DNA of 64,000 nucleotides from the NCBI GenBank assembly GCA_019695035.1, contig JAIBAU010000007.1, positions 1 through 64,000 of the forward strand, given 5' to 3'. This document shows positions 1 through 8,522 of the stretch, one piece after another. Below the pieces are notes generated by a model. The model had not been told where the DNA came from and did no database searches. It saw nothing but the letters and a program-made list of their open reading frames with translations. The DNA is from Caulobacteraceae bacterium (GTDB lineage Bacteria > Pseudomonadota > Alphaproteobacteria > Caulobacterales > Caulobacteraceae). A program made the translations under genes and the position numbers. Each line of letters starts with the position of its first letter. The stretch's first letter is position 1.

Positions 1-47
1 ACCTACGCATTACGAATGCGCCGCTCTACCGGCTGAGCTAAGGCGGC
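1..47 (-). tRNA. tRNA-Thr (CGT), 5' portion, cut by window edge
   Basis: The reverse complement begins GCCGCCTTAGCTCAG, the acceptor 5' strand and D-stem typical of an alphaproteobacterial tRNA-Thr. It continues through GGTAGAGCG and an anticodon arm with stem GCGCA/TGCGT around loop TTCGTAA. The anticodon is CGT, which reads ACG. The variable loop starts with AGGT, and then the window ends, so the T-arm and the 3' acceptor strand are missing. The gene lies on the same strand as hemY and about 85 bases downstream of it. Confidence 0.93.
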
Positions 48-132
48 CCAGTTCTGGGCTCCCCGCGTGGCGTGCGGGGAGGGCCGATTTACACGGGGCT
101 TTCCCGCTTGCCAAGCGGCGACGCGCCGGGCT

Positions 133-1650
133 TCAGCCGTCCTTACGGGCGGGGCGGCGTCGGCGGCGGGGCGCGGGGGCTGCAGCCGGCGCCGTCTCCG
201 GCGGACCGGCGAGATCATCGTCGAATGCGCCCGGGTCGTCCGGCGGGCGAAAGGCCGGCGCTTCGGGGCGGGCCAGAAAGGGCGCGGACGCTTCATACTG
301 GCCGGGCAGTTCGGGCAGATCGGTCAAGGCGCGCTCCCGGCGCTCGAAACGGGGATGCAGCAGGACCCCGGTCTCCGCCCAGGTCGACACCAGCCGGGTC
401 CAGTCCGACTGGGCGTAGGCGAAGGCGCGACCTTCCGGATCCAGGTCCGACCAGTCCGGCTCGCCGGCCGCCTGGGCCCCACGCGCGATCCAGGCGCGCG
501 CCTCGTCGGCCGCGCCCTGCGCCCAGGCGGCGCGGGCGAACAGACCGCAGAGGCGCGCGGTGGGGGATTCTTCGGCCAGCGCCGTCACCGCCGCCTTCGT
601 GGCGGCCTTGTCCTGGGCCAGCAACGCCTGCTCCACAGCCAGGATCCGGCTCTCGCGGTGGCCGGGATTGCAATCGATGAGGCGTTGCAGTCGCTGGGCT
701 CTCTCCCTGGGCGTCTCGTCCGTCCGCAAGTCCCTGTAACCCAGCCAGAGGGCGGGGTGTGGCGCGGTCGCCCAGGCCTGTTCGATCACCTCTTCGGCGC
801 GCCCGAGCTTGCCGGCGTCGGCCAGCAGCCGGCTCGCCATCACCGGACCGGGGGCGAAGGCCGGCGAGAGCCGGGCAGCCTTCACCGCATGATCGACCGC
901 CTGCTCACGGGCGCGCGGATCGCTGGCGCGTTCCAGCTCCGCGGCGAGGGCCGCCAACAGGGCCGCCCGGGCCCGCACCGCTACGGCCGGGGTGACGATC
1001 TTTCGGGAGAGGCCGGTGTCCACCAGCTCAAGGGCCTCTCGCCAGGCGCCCGTGTCGAGCCTGGCCTCGAACAGAGCCCGCCAGGCCCAGCGCGCCGTCC
1101 TGTCCTGGGTGAGGGCGTCCGCCGCGTGGGACAGCGCCGCCTCGCGGTCGCCGGCGCTTTCGGCCAGCAACATCAGGCCCCGCCGCCCCGCCAACCGGGT
1201 CTCGGGCGAGGCGAGCATCTCCTTGTAGGCCGCCTGTGCGGCGGCAGGGTCATCCGCCGCCTCAGCGGCCTGGGCCGACAGCACCCGGACCAGCAGCGGC
1301 GCGTCCTCGGCGATCTGCGACGCCTTCTGCGCGAGCCGACGCGCCTCCGCGCCGTCGCCGGCGGCTACCGCCAGGAAGCCGCGGGTGATGACGTCGGCGG
1401 CCTGCCGCCGGCGGGCCTCCGCCGCGGCCCGCGCGGCCCGGCGAGGGGCCTCGACCACGAACAGCACGACCCGCCAGAAGACCACGGCCAGGAGCGAGAC
1501 CAGTCCCAGCAAGAGGATAGCGGCGGCGGCCGTAGTGCCGAACCGCCAGTCGAGCCAGGTCAGGCTGGCCCGGCCAGGGTCGCCCGACATCGCCAGCGCC
1601 ACGACAAGGACCGCCATGACCACGAGCACGCCGAGCGCAAGTCGGATCAC
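133..1650 (-). CDS. hemY: HemY-type membrane TPR protein of haem biosynthesis operon
   Basis: A 505-residue protein starting with GTG. Two N-terminal membrane segments (about residues 3-21 and 41-63) precede a basic stretch and a long helical region resembling TPR repeats (about 90-460), then an Arg/Ala/Pro-rich tail. This is the architecture of the HemY_N family found at the end of hemC-hemD operons; its biochemical role in haem synthesis is unsettled, and it should not be confused with the Gram-positive oxidase HemY. Its GTG start overlaps the TGA of the hemD fusion gene by four bases, so the two are probably translationally coupled. It is the last protein gene before the tRNA. Confidence 0.85.
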   Translation of the reverse strand: MIRLALGVLVVMAVLVVALAMSGDPGRASLTWLDWRFGTTAAAAILLLGLVSLLAVVFWRVVLFVVEAPRRAARAAAEARRRQAADVITRGFLAVAAGDGAEARRLAQKASQIAEDAPLLVRVLSAQAAEAADDPAAAQAAYKEMLASPETRLAGRRGLMLLAESAGDREAALSHAADALTQDRTARWAWRALFEARLDTGAWREALELVDTGLSRKIVTPAVAVRARAALLAALAAELERASDPRAREQAVDHAVKAARLSPAFAPGPVMASRLLADAGKLGRAEEVIEQAWATAPHPALWLGYRDLRTDETPRERAQRLQRLIDCNPGHRESRILAVEQALLAQDKAATKAAVTALAEESPTARLCGLFARAAWAQGAADEARAWIARGAQAAGEPDWSDLDPEGRAFAYAQSDWTRLVSTWAETGVLLHPRFERRERALTDLPELPGQYEASAPFLARPEAPAFRPPDDPGAFDDDLAGPPETAPAAAPAPRRRRRPARKDG

Positions 1651-3215
1651 CTCGCCGCCTCCGCTTCGGCCAGGTCCCGCAGGGCTTGGGCGCGCAGGGC
1701 GGCGATGCGCCGGCCCAGCTCCACCCGCCGCTCGGCGCGTTCGCTCCAGTCTGCGGTCGCTAGCCGGCCGCCCGGGGGCAAGGCCCTGAGCTGCTGTAGG
1801 GCGCCCTCGATATCGCCATCGGCCACGCGGCGCTCGGCCCGCGCCAGGACGGCGTCCGGGCTCTCGCCGGCGAGGTCCCCGACCCGGCGCAAGGTGAACA
1901 GCGACGCGAGCGCCCGCCCGATCCGTCCGAGCAGGCTGGTTTCATCACCGACCCCGCGTGAGGCGGCGGCGGCCCGGTCAGCGACCTCCGGGAACTCTGC
2001 CGCCAGGGCGGCCACCGTCGGGGCTCCGGTTTCGGCAAGAGGTCGCAGGCCCGCCAGATCCTTGGCTCCCGGGCTGAGGCGCTCGAGGGTCGCCAGTTCG
2101 TTGACGAAGGGTCGCGAGGTCGAGGCTGCATCGGCCAGCGCCGCGGCGGCCACAGCGGCGGCGGCGGCGCGGGCGGCCTTGCCCTGGTTGGCTTCGAGCC
2201 GCGCCAGGCGCACCTCGAGGGCGCTGAGGTCCTGGCCTCCGGCGGCGGATGCTTCGGGAGGGGCCAAGGCGCGCGCGCGGGTCAACTCCGCCTCCAGCGC
2301 GCGAATGCGGGCCTTCAAGGCCGCTTCGGAAGGTCCCGCCGCCGGGGCTCCCTCTTGGCGCGCCTCGGGCTTGCCGGGCCGTGGGGCGTAGACCGCGATC
2401 CCGATCGCTGCGGCGACCGCGGCGACAGCCGCCAGAGCCAACCCCCAGATCGGCGGCGCGGCCGGACCCCGGCGGACCGGGGCGGGGGGCGCGTAGGGCT
2501 GCACGCTCGCTGGACTCGGGGGTGAACCGTTCACTCTCTCGGTCAACAGCCGCAGCAGGGCCGCCTCGTCCGGCGCAGGAGCAACGCGGACCTTCTCGAA
2601 GCCGGCCTCGAGCAGCGGCGCGGCGACCGCCGGGGAAAGGGCGAGGTACCAGGCCCTGCCCTCCCGCCAGGGCGCACAGACGGCGGCTACCCGCCGCGCG
2701 GCCTTCGAGGAGTGGACCAGCACCGCGTCGATCCCGTCCGCGTCCATCGCCGAGAGGGCCTCGGAGGGCGCGCGAGCCACCGTTTCATAGAGCGCCACGG
2801 GCCGGATCCGCACGCCGGGGCCGCTGGCGGCTCCCAGGTCTCCGGCAAGCTCGCGGCCTCCGGGGTGCACGATCACCGCTCCATCAGGCAGACCCGCCGA
2901 CGCGATTAGCCGCCCCAGCGCCTCCACGTCGCCGCTCGCCGACGTAACGTCGCCAAACCCGGCTTCCCGCGCCGCCTGGGCCGTGGCGTCGCCGACGGCG
3001 AAGACCGGCAGGTCGCGCCCGGGCGACCGAAGGGCGAATGCCTCGACGCCATTGGCGCTGGTGAAGGCGAGGGCGGCCGCGTCGGTCAGGTCGATGGTCG
3101 CCGGAACCTGCCGCACCCTCATGACCGGGGACAGGAGCGGCGAATGGCCGAGAAGCCGCAGATGCTCGGCGGTGCGTTCGGCCCCCGGACTGGCGCGGGT
3201 GACCCAGACGCGCAT
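1647..3215 (-). CDS. hemD: Uroporphyrinogen-III synthase fused to mitofilin (Mic60)-like membrane domain
   Basis: A 522-residue two-part protein. Residues 1-225 look like HemD, which closes hydroxymethylbilane to uroporphyrinogen III: N-terminal VWVTR, a [10 protein letters not shown] segment near 51-60 and VLVHSSKAA near 165-173. A Pro-rich linker (229-254) leads to one membrane helix (about 255-277). After that come a charged helical stretch likely to be coiled coil (295-345) and a C-terminal helical region (440-515) resembling the mitofilin signature. HemD alone is about 230-260 residues, so the second half is additional. From family knowledge, alphaproteobacterial Mic60 genes sit beside hemD and hemY; here the two appear as one reading frame. 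The predicted topology puts the enzyme in the cytoplasm and the coiled coil in the periplasm. The gene starts within the hemC stop (TGATG). Confidence 0.85.
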   Translation of the reverse strand: MRVWVTRASPGAERTAEHLRLLGHSPLLSPVMRVRQVPATIDLTDAAALAFTSANGVEAFALRSPGRDLPVFAVGDATAQAAREAGFGDVTSASGDVEALGRLIASAGLPDGAVIVHPGGRELAGDLGAASGPGVRIRPVALYETVARAPSEALSAMDADGIDAVLVHSSKAARRVAAVCAPWREGRAWYLALSPAVAAPLLEAGFEKVRVAPAPDEAALLRLLTERVNGSPPSPASVQPYAPPAPVRRGPAAPPIWGLALAAVAAVAAAIGIAVYAPRPGKPEARQEGAPAAGPSEAALKARIRALEAELTRARALAPPEASAAGGQDLSALEVRLARLEANQGKAARAAAAAVAAAALADAASTSRPFVNELATLERLSPGAKDLAGLRPLAETGAPTVAALAAEFPEVADRAAAASRGVGDETSLLGRIGRALASLFTLRRVGDLAGESPDAVLARAERRVADGDIEGALQQLRALPPGGRLATADWSERAERRVELGRRIAALRAQALRDLAEAEAAR

Positions 3216-4162
3216 CAGGCGACCACCAATCCGTCGCCGGCCTGTTCGCGAACCTCACGGCCGCTGGCGAGGCCGAGCTCGAAGGCCTGGGCCTCCTCGC
3301 CGCCTGGCGCCAGCCCCAAGTGGCGCTCGCATCGCCAGTGCCGGGTCCCGTCGGCGGAAAGGGCCTCGACGGTGAGGCGCACCACGCGGCCGTCGAGCCT
3401 CGCATGGGCTCCGACGGCGGTCCGGCAGGACGCTTCCAAAGCGGTCAGCGCGCCCCGCTCGGCAGCCACGCAGATTGCGGTCGGAGCGTGGTGGAGGGCG
3501 CGCAGGAAGGCCGCGCCGGCGTCGGCCTCGCGCGTCTGCAGGGCCAAGGCGCCCTGGCCCGGAGCCGGCGGGTTCTCTGTGGCGTCGATGCAGCTGCGGA
3601 TCACCTCACCCCTCCCCAGGCGGTTCAGTCCGGCGGCGGCGAGCAGGATGGCGTCGAAATCGCCATCTTCCAAGCGGCGAAGCCGGGTGTCGACGTTGCC
3701 GCGCAGCATCTCGACCTGCAGATCCGGCCGCGCCCGGAGCGACTGGGCCTGGCGGCGCAGGCTGGCGGTGCCGAGCCGGGCGCCCGAGGGCAGGTCGGCG
3801 AGCCCCCCGAACCGTTTGGAGATGAAGGCGTCGCGCGGGTCTTCGCGCTCGGGAATGGCGGCGATGGCCAGGCCGGAGGGCATGTCGGCCGGCACGTCCT
3901 TCATGGAATGGACGGCCACGTCGATGCGGCCATCCAGCAGGGCTTCCTCGATCTCCTTGGTGAAGAGCGCCTTGCCGCCGGCCTCGATCAGGCGCCGGTC
4001 CTGGATGCGGTCGCCGGTCGTGGTGATCAGCACCAGCGGGCAGAGTGTTTCCACCTGATCCGGGGGAACGCCCGCCGCCGCCGCAATGGCCCGCTGCATC
4101 ATGCCGCTCTGGGCGCGAGCGAGGGCGGAGGCGCGGGTTCCGATCTTGATGGGCGGTTGCAC
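3215..4162 (-). CDS. hemC: Hydroxymethylbilane synthase (porphobilinogen deaminase)
   Basis: A 315-residue cytoplasmic enzyme that polymerises four porphobilinogens into hydroxymethylbilane, the substrate of the adjacent HemD. Family marks are the N-terminal [17 protein letters not shown] near residue 85, the LRGNVDTRL segment near 153, and the dipyrromethane-cofactor cysteine in [12 protein letters not shown] (Cys246). The length is normal for HemC. It is the first gene of a hemC–hemD/mic60–hemY operon and diverges from tsaD across about 70 bases, which must contain both promoters. Confidence 0.97.
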   Translation of the reverse strand: MQPPIKIGTRASALARAQSGMMQRAIAAAAGVPPDQVETLCPLVLITTTGDRIQDRRLIEAGGKALFTKEIEEALLDGRIDVAVHSMKDVPADMPSGLAIAAIPEREDPRDAFISKRFGGLADLPSGARLGTASLRRQAQSLRARPDLQVEMLRGNVDTRLRRLEDGDFDAILLAAAGLNRLGRGEVIRSCIDATENPPAPGQGALALQTREADAGAAFLRALHHAPTAICVAAERGALTALEASCRTAVGAHARLDGRVVRLTVEALSADGTRHWRCERHLGLAPGGEEAQAFELGLASGREVREQAGDGLVVA

Positions 4163-4231
4163 GGGGGGCGGCCGGGGGCTAGGTGCGACGTGACTTCAAG
4201 CGGTTACAGGAGCGCGGCGGGAGCCGCAACG

Positions 4232-5326
4232 ATGAGCACCGACCCGGCCACCATCGTCCTCGGCATAGAGACGAGCTGCGACGAGACCGCCGCCGCCGTG
4301 GTGCGCCGCGATGCGCTCGGCCGGGCTGAGGTCCTGTCCTCGGTGGTGGCCAGCCAGACCGAGGCGCACAAGCCTTTCGGCGGGGTGGTGCCGGAGATCG
4401 CCGCCCGAGCCCACGTCGAGATCATCGATCGGATCGCGCGGGAGGCGATGGCTGACGCGGGCCTCGGCTTCGACAACCTCGACGGCGTGGCCGCGACCGC
4501 CGGACCGGGCCTGGTGGGCGGCGTCATGGTCGGACTGAGCTTCGGCAAGGCGGTGGCCCTGGCGCGGGGGCTGCCGCTGGTGGCGGTGAATCATCTCGAA
4601 GGCCACGCCCTCTCGGCCCGGCTCGCGGCCGACGCACCCTATCCGTTTCTGCTCCTGCTGGTCTCCGGGGGGCATTGCCAGCTTCTGACGGTTGAGGGTG
4701 TCGGAGCCTGCCGCCGCCTGGGCTCGACCATAGACGACGCCGCCGGAGAGGCGTTCGACAAGGTGGCCAAGGTCCTGGGGCTGGGGTATCCCGGCGGGCC
4801 GGCGCTGGAGGCGCTGGCGTCCGGAGGCGATCCGACCCGATTTGCCCTCCCGCGCGCGCTGCTTGGCCGCAAGGACTGCGACTTCTCCTTTTCGGGTCTC
4901 AAGACCGCCGCCGCCCGCATCGCCCAGGCCGAATGCCGTACGGAACAGGACCGCGCCGATCTGGCCGCCGCGGTCCAGGCCGCGATCGCGCGGCAACTGG
5001 CCGAGCGCGCGGACCGGGCCATGGCGCTCTACGTCCAGGATCACGACCATCGCCTGTTCGTGGTCGCCGGCGGGGTGGCCGCCAACAGGACCGTCCGCCG
5101 CGTGCTGGAGGAAACCGCGGCCGCCCGCGGCTTCGCCTTCCTGGCCCCGCCGATGCAGTACTGCACCGACAACGCCGCCATGATCGCCTATGCGGGGGCC
5201 GAGCGGTTGGCGGCCGGCCTCACCTCCGACCTCGGCGCAGCAGCGCGGCCGCGCTGGCCTTTGGACGAGGCGTCGGCCCTGGCCGATCCGACCCACAAGC
5301 CCGGCCGCAAGGGAGCGAAGGCGTGA
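4232..5326 (+). CDS. tsaD: tRNA N6-adenosine threonylcarbamoyltransferase TsaD
   Basis: A 364-residue member of the Kae1/TsaD ASKHA family. With TsaB, TsaE and TsaC it installs t6A37 in ANN-decoding tRNAs. The start follows from the conserved N-terminus [16 protein letters not shown] directly after ATG 4232; a longer reading frame upstream has no family similarity. The iron-binding HLEGH motif lies at about residues 121-125, and LVSGGH follows. The C-terminal [13 protein letters not shown] closes the nucleotide site. Its TGA overlaps the gpsA GTG by four bases (GTGA), a pairing often seen in alphaproteobacteria. Confidence 0.97.
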   Translation: MSTDPATIVLGIETSCDETAAAVVRRDALGRAEVLSSVVASQTEAHKPFGGVVPEIAARAHVEIIDRIAREAMADAGLGFDNLDGVAATAGPGLVGGVMVGLSFGKAVALARGLPLVAVNHLEGHALSARLAADAPYPFLLLLVSGGHCQLLTVEGVGACRRLGSTIDDAAGEAFDKVAKVLGLGYPGGPALEALASGGDPTRFALPRALLGRKDCDFSFSGLKTAAARIAQAECRTEQDRADLAAAVQAAIARQLAERADRAMALYVQDHDHRLFVVAGGVAANRTVRRVLEETAAARGFAFLAPPMQYCTDNAAMIAYAGAERLAAGLTSDLGAAARPRWPLDEASALADPTHKPGRKGAKA

Positions 5327-6318
5327 ACTACAGAACCGCAGGCGTCATCGGGGCGGGCGCATGGGGCACGGCGCTGGCGCAGGTCTGCGTCCGTGGAGGT
5401 CTGGAGACCACGCTCTGGGCGCGTGAGGCCGAGGTTGTCGAAAGCATCTCGGCCCGGCGCGAGAACACGCTGTTCCTCCCCGGCGTGGCTCTTGAGCCGG
5501 CCCTCCGGGTCACTGGGGACCTTGCCGTTCTCGCCGACTGCGACCTCATCCTGTCGGTGGCGCCCGCACAGCATACCCGCGCCGCCCTTTCGGCCTTCGC
5601 CCCCTTCGCGCAGCCCGGCGTGCCGGTGGTGCTGTGCTCCAAGGGCATAGAGCGAGGCTCCCTCGAGCTGATGACGGCGGTCCTGGCACAAACCCTTCCC
5701 GAGGCGGCTCCCGCCGTCCTGTCAGGACCGAGCTTCGCCGGCGAGGCGGCGCGCGGTCTGCCGGTGGCGGTCACCCTCGCCTGTCCCGATGCCGACGTGG
5801 GTCAGGCCCTGGCCGAGGCGCTCGCCGGTCCCAGTTTCCGTCCCTATCTGTCGGACGACCTGGTCGGGGCCGAGGTGGGCGGTGCGTTGAAGAACGTGCT
5901 CGCCATCGCCTGCGGGATCTCCGAGGGCCGGGCGCTGGGCCGTTCGGCCCACGCCGCCCTGATCACCCGCGGCTTCGCCGAGATGGTGCGCGTCGCCGAG
6001 GCCCTGGGCGGCCGCGCCGAGACCGTGGCGGGCCTTTGCGGCTTGGGCGACCTGGTGCTGACCTGTTCGTCTCCGCAGTCGCGAAACATGAGCGTCGGCC
6101 TCGCTCTCGGAGGAGGGATGAGCCTGCAGGAAGCCCTGTCGGGCAAGCTTTCCGTGGCCGAGGGCGTGGAAAGCGCCCCGGCCGTGCGGGACCTGATCCG
6201 CAGGCTCGGCGTCGAGGCGCCGATCTGCGAGACGGTGGCGGCGATCCTGGCGGGGGAGACAGGCATCGACGAAGCCCTTCGGGGGCTGCTTTCGCGCCCG
6301 CTGAAGAGCGAGTGGTGA
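5323..6318 (+). CDS. gpsA: NAD(P)-dependent glycerol-3-phosphate dehydrogenase
   Basis: A 331-residue cytoplasmic enzyme reducing dihydroxyacetone phosphate to sn-glycerol-3-phosphate for phospholipid synthesis. The N-terminal Rossmann motif [13 protein letters not shown] comes a few residues after the GTG start, which is embedded in the tsaD stop. The substrate-binding helix region [14 protein letters not shown] and the later [11 protein letters not shown] segment are typical of GpsA. It is coupled to tsaD, and the Rieske gene begins one base after its stop. Confidence 0.97.
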   Translation: MNYRTAGVIGAGAWGTALAQVCVRGGLETTLWAREAEVVESISARRENTLFLPGVALEPALRVTGDLAVLADCDLILSVAPAQHTRAALSAFAPFAQPGVPVVLCSKGIERGSLELMTAVLAQTLPEAAPAVLSGPSFAGEAARGLPVAVTLACPDADVGQALAEALAGPSFRPYLSDDLVGAEVGGALKNVLAIACGISEGRALGRSAHAALITRGFAEMVRVAEALGGRAETVAGLCGLGDLVLTCSSPQSRNMSVGLALGGGMSLQEALSGKLSVAEGVESAPAVRDLIRRLGVEAPICETVAAILAGETGIDEALRGLLSRPLKSEW

Positions 6319-6319
6319 C

Positions 6320-6715
6320 TTGCCTGACCTCGATCCTCCGGAGTCCCTGATCGAGGCCCAGCGCGCCAAGGTCTGGCGTACCCCGCCGGGCGTGCCGCTT
6401 TGCACGCTTGAAGCCATCCCCGAACCCGGCGCGCGAAACTTCGTGCTGCAGATCGGCGAAGCCTTCTTTCACGGCTTCGTGGTCCGCAAGGAGGGGACCG
6501 TGCGAGGCTACGTCGACCGCTGCCCGCACATGGGCGTGCCCCTCGCCCACGAGCTGGACCGGTACCTGACCGGCGACGGCGAATACGTCATGTGCGGTTG
6601 GCATGGGGCCCTGTTCCGGCCCGACACAGGCCTGTGCGTGGGGGGACCCTGCGTGGGACAGTCCCTGCGCGCCTGGCCGGTCGAGGTGCGCGAGGGGATG
6701 ATCATGACGGCTTGA
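6320..6715 (+). CDS. Small Rieske [2Fe-2S] ferredoxin-like protein
   Basis: A 131-residue single-domain protein starting with TTG one base after gpsA. The cluster ligands are visible as CPHMG and CGWHGA (C-x-H and C-x-x-H), separated by about 19 residues. There is no signal peptide or transmembrane segment, so it is not a cytochrome bc1 Rieske subunit. It resembles soluble Rieske proteins used as electron carriers by oxygenases, but no oxygenase is nearby. The third place in a tsaD-gpsA operon suggests co-transcription rather than a shared pathway. Function is unknown beyond redox. Confidence 0.85.
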   Translation: MPDLDPPESLIEAQRAKVWRTPPGVPLCTLEAIPEPGARNFVLQIGEAFFHGFVVRKEGTVRGYVDRCPHMGVPLAHELDRYLTGDGEYVMCGWHGALFRPDTGLCVGGPCVGQSLRAWPVEVREGMIMTA

Positions 6716-6739
6716 AGGGGGTCGGCTCCAGTCCGCGCT

Positions 6740-7165
6740 TCAGGGCACGACGCGGATTTCCTCCGCGAAGTCAGGAACCGGCGGAGGCGGGGCGCTGAGG
6801 TTGGCGAAACGCTCGGCCATGCACTGGCTGGCCGCCGACCGCTGGTCCACGAACACCCCGTCGACCTGGCCGGACGCGGCGTAGCTGACCACCAGGGTGA
6901 ACGTGGGCGGGGTCATCCCCACGGTGCAGGCCGCGTAGACGTCCTCGAACTGGCGCTGCATCACGGGCTGGAACGACTGCACGCGATAGGCGCCGAGCCG
7001 GCCGTCCCCCTCGTAGCGCTGGGCCCGGTCCCACGCCGCCCTGTAGGCAGGCCCGCCGTACACGATCGGCGCGGTCGGGGCGATGCCGGGCTCACCCTCG
7101 TCCTCCTCGGCAGGGGGCGCTGCGGCGGCCGAGGCCAGGGCGGCGGCGATCAGGAGGGGCAGCAT
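6740..7165 (-). CDS. Secreted hypothetical protein
   Basis: About 141 residues from ATG 7165, where the signal peptide begins (MLPLLIAAALASAAAA, cleavage near residue 16-18). An upstream in-frame ATG at 7201 would place 12 polar residues ahead of the signal and is less likely. A GGAG sits about nine bases before 7165. The mature part contains two cysteines (YAACTVG and SQCMAER) that could pair, and a segment TLVVSYAASGQVDGVFVDQ like a small beta-rich domain. It is convergent with the Rieske gene. I do not recognise a family. Confidence 0.7.
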   Translation of the reverse strand: MLPLLIAAALASAAAAPPAEEDEGEPGIAPTAPIVYGGPAYRAAWDRAQRYEGDGRLGAYRVQSFQPVMQRQFEDVYAACTVGMTPPTFTLVVSYAASGQVDGVFVDQRSAASQCMAERFANLSAPPPPVPDFAEEIRVVP

Positions 7166-7218
7166 CGGTCGGGGCTCCGTAGGACCCGGCGACCTTGCCA
7201 TGGAAGTTGCGGCGAACT

Positions 7219-7377
7219 CTAGGCGGAGGGCCGCTCGCCCGGCGCGGGTCGTCGGGCCCGCAGGTTGGCCGGGTGCTCCCGGCCATGCCAGCAGGCCGCT
7301 CGATCGCTCCAGCTTGAGAAGCTGCGCGGCTCGGCGGCGACAGGGCGAGGGTCACTTGGGGCTGGAGTACGGGTCAT
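7219..7377 (-). CDS. Candidate small protein, 52 aa
   Basis: A short reading frame inside the 7166-7497 interval. Its ATG at 7377 is preceded by GAGGAGG with a six-base spacer, an unusually good Shine-Dalgarno for this window. The peptide is Pro/Arg/Ser-rich with a core SWSDRAACWHGREHPANL. No signal peptide or membrane segment is seen. It would be transcribed ahead of the secreted hypothetical gene. Evidence is the ribosome site and the otherwise empty interval; no family is recognised and high GC makes chance frames common. Confidence 0.4.
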   Translation of the reverse strand: MTRTPAPSDPRPVAAEPRSFSSWSDRAACWHGREHPANLRARRPAPGERPSA

Positions 7378-7497
7378 GGCGCGCCTCCTCGACGACAATG
7401 CGCGAGGGTAACGCGACCGGCGCCGCTTCGATCCCCGATGCCGACGTTGTGAGGCCCGCGCCTCGCCCATAGGGGAAGCGTCAGCCTGGGTCGGCCT

Positions 7498-8250
7498 TCA
7501 CGGCTGCGCCTCGGCCGAGAATTTCGCTACGTCCGCCAGCAGCGCCGGAACCGCTGCGTCGATCAGCTGCTGCCCGAGCTCGGGTGTGGCCAGCAGCGGG
7601 TCCGAACCGATGCGCCCATCGGGGAAGCGGGCGCGATAGTCCAGCGCATCGCGGATCGGGCCGGTGGGGGCGATCCGGGGTTCCAGCGGCGCATTGGGCT
7701 TCTTGATGTGATCGGGATAGGCGGCCTGGGTGACGGCGATCTCCGAGGGAGTCGCGTGGCTGCCATGGCCCTGGGGAAAGAGCTTGAAGGCGAGCCGGTT
7801 GACGCCCGGCAGGTCCCACCAGTTCACCAGCTTCAGCGCATAGGGAGTCCGGTCCTCGGCGAAGGACCACTCGGCGTAGATCTCGCTGAAGGCGGCCTCG
7901 ATGGAGGCGACGTTGCCGCCGTGGCCGTTCAGGAAGTAGAGGCGCTCGAAGCCGTGGCGGGTCAGGGACGAGACCCAGTCGTGGATCGCCGCCTGGAAGG
8001 TCGAGGGGCGCAGCGAGATGGTGCCGGGGAAAGCCAGGTGGTGCTGGGCCATGCCGATGTTGAAGGTCGGCGCGACCAGCAACTCGCCCGCCTTCCCCGC
8101 CTCGTGGGCGATGATCTCCGGGCACAGCCAGTCGGTGCCGAGGAGGCCCGTCGGCCCATGCTGCTCGTTAGAGCCGATGGGGATGACCACGGTCTTCGAG
8201 GTCTTCAGCCAGGCCTCGATCTCGGGCCAGGTGGACAGGGCGAGCAGCAT
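7498..8250 (-). CDS. Creatininase-family amidohydrolase
   Basis: A 250-residue protein of the creatininase/creatinine amidohydrolase fold, a metal-dependent family that opens cyclic or linear amides. Metal-ligand motifs are GSNEQHGPTG (Glu29, His31), Asp40 in GTDW and FLNGHGGN near residue 110-117, with GSHATPSE further on. The length matches the family. Members include creatininase, mycofactocin MftE and formamide-pyrimidine hydrolases, and the exact substrate cannot be told here. No creatine or cofactor biosynthesis genes are adjacent, and it looks monocistronic. Confidence 0.85.
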   Translation of the reverse strand: MLLALSTWPEIEAWLKTSKTVVIPIGSNEQHGPTGLLGTDWLCPEIIAHEAGKAGELLVAPTFNIGMAQHHLAFPGTISLRPSTFQAAIHDWVSSLTRHGFERLYFLNGHGGNVASIEAAFSEIYAEWSFAEDRTPYALKLVNWWDLPGVNRLAFKLFPQGHGSHATPSEIAVTQAAYPDHIKKPNAPLEPRIAPTGPIRDALDYRARFPDGRIGSDPLLATPELGQQLIDAAVPALLADVAKFSAEAQP

Positions 8251-8522
8251 GGGGGATTCCGGAAATTGAGGGGCGGGTTTAACGCCCTCGCGTCCCCGAG
8301 GCCAAGGGGTTACAGGAACATCAGTCCGGCGCTGAACACGGTCAGGCCGCCCAGGACGAGGTTCGGGACTCTCGTTGAAGGCTCCAGGGCGTGAAGGGCG
8401 TCACTGCGACGCTGAACGTCTTCGTCCTGCGCACGCTCTGACGGACCCCGGCCACCCGCGCTTGCACCGCCCCGCGCCGGTCGCGTAGGACCTTGGCGAC
8501 AAGAAGAATCCGGGAGGCGTGC
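8251..8522. other. Intergenic region between divergent creatininase and acs genes
   Basis: This 272-base spacer must hold the promoters of both genes. I see no clear operator, tRNA or terminator. On the minus strand, 8310-8385 could encode a hydrophobic tail (LVLGGLTVFSAGLMFL), but no ATG, GTG or TTG precedes it in frame, so no gene is called. A GGGAGG ribosome site for acs lies at the right end. Confidence 0.5.

Noticed and set aside
59..81. Eight-base-pair hairpin (CTCCCCGC / GCGGGGAG) between hemY and tRNA-Thr
   Set aside because: No T-tract follows on either strand, so it is not called a terminator; it may only be part of a tRNA precursor.
67..2391. Very long plus-strand open frame opposite hemY and hemD
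   Set aside because: Arg/Gly-rich composition with no family features; it is the high-GC shadow of the real minus-strand genes. The same holds for the long frames opposite acs, acnA, pepA-type and cpaF genes.
8310..8400. Minus-strand hydrophobic peptide ending LVLGGLTVFSAGLMFL
   Set aside because: No in-frame ATG, GTG or TTG precedes it and there is no ribosome site; a frameshifted remnant is possible but unproven.
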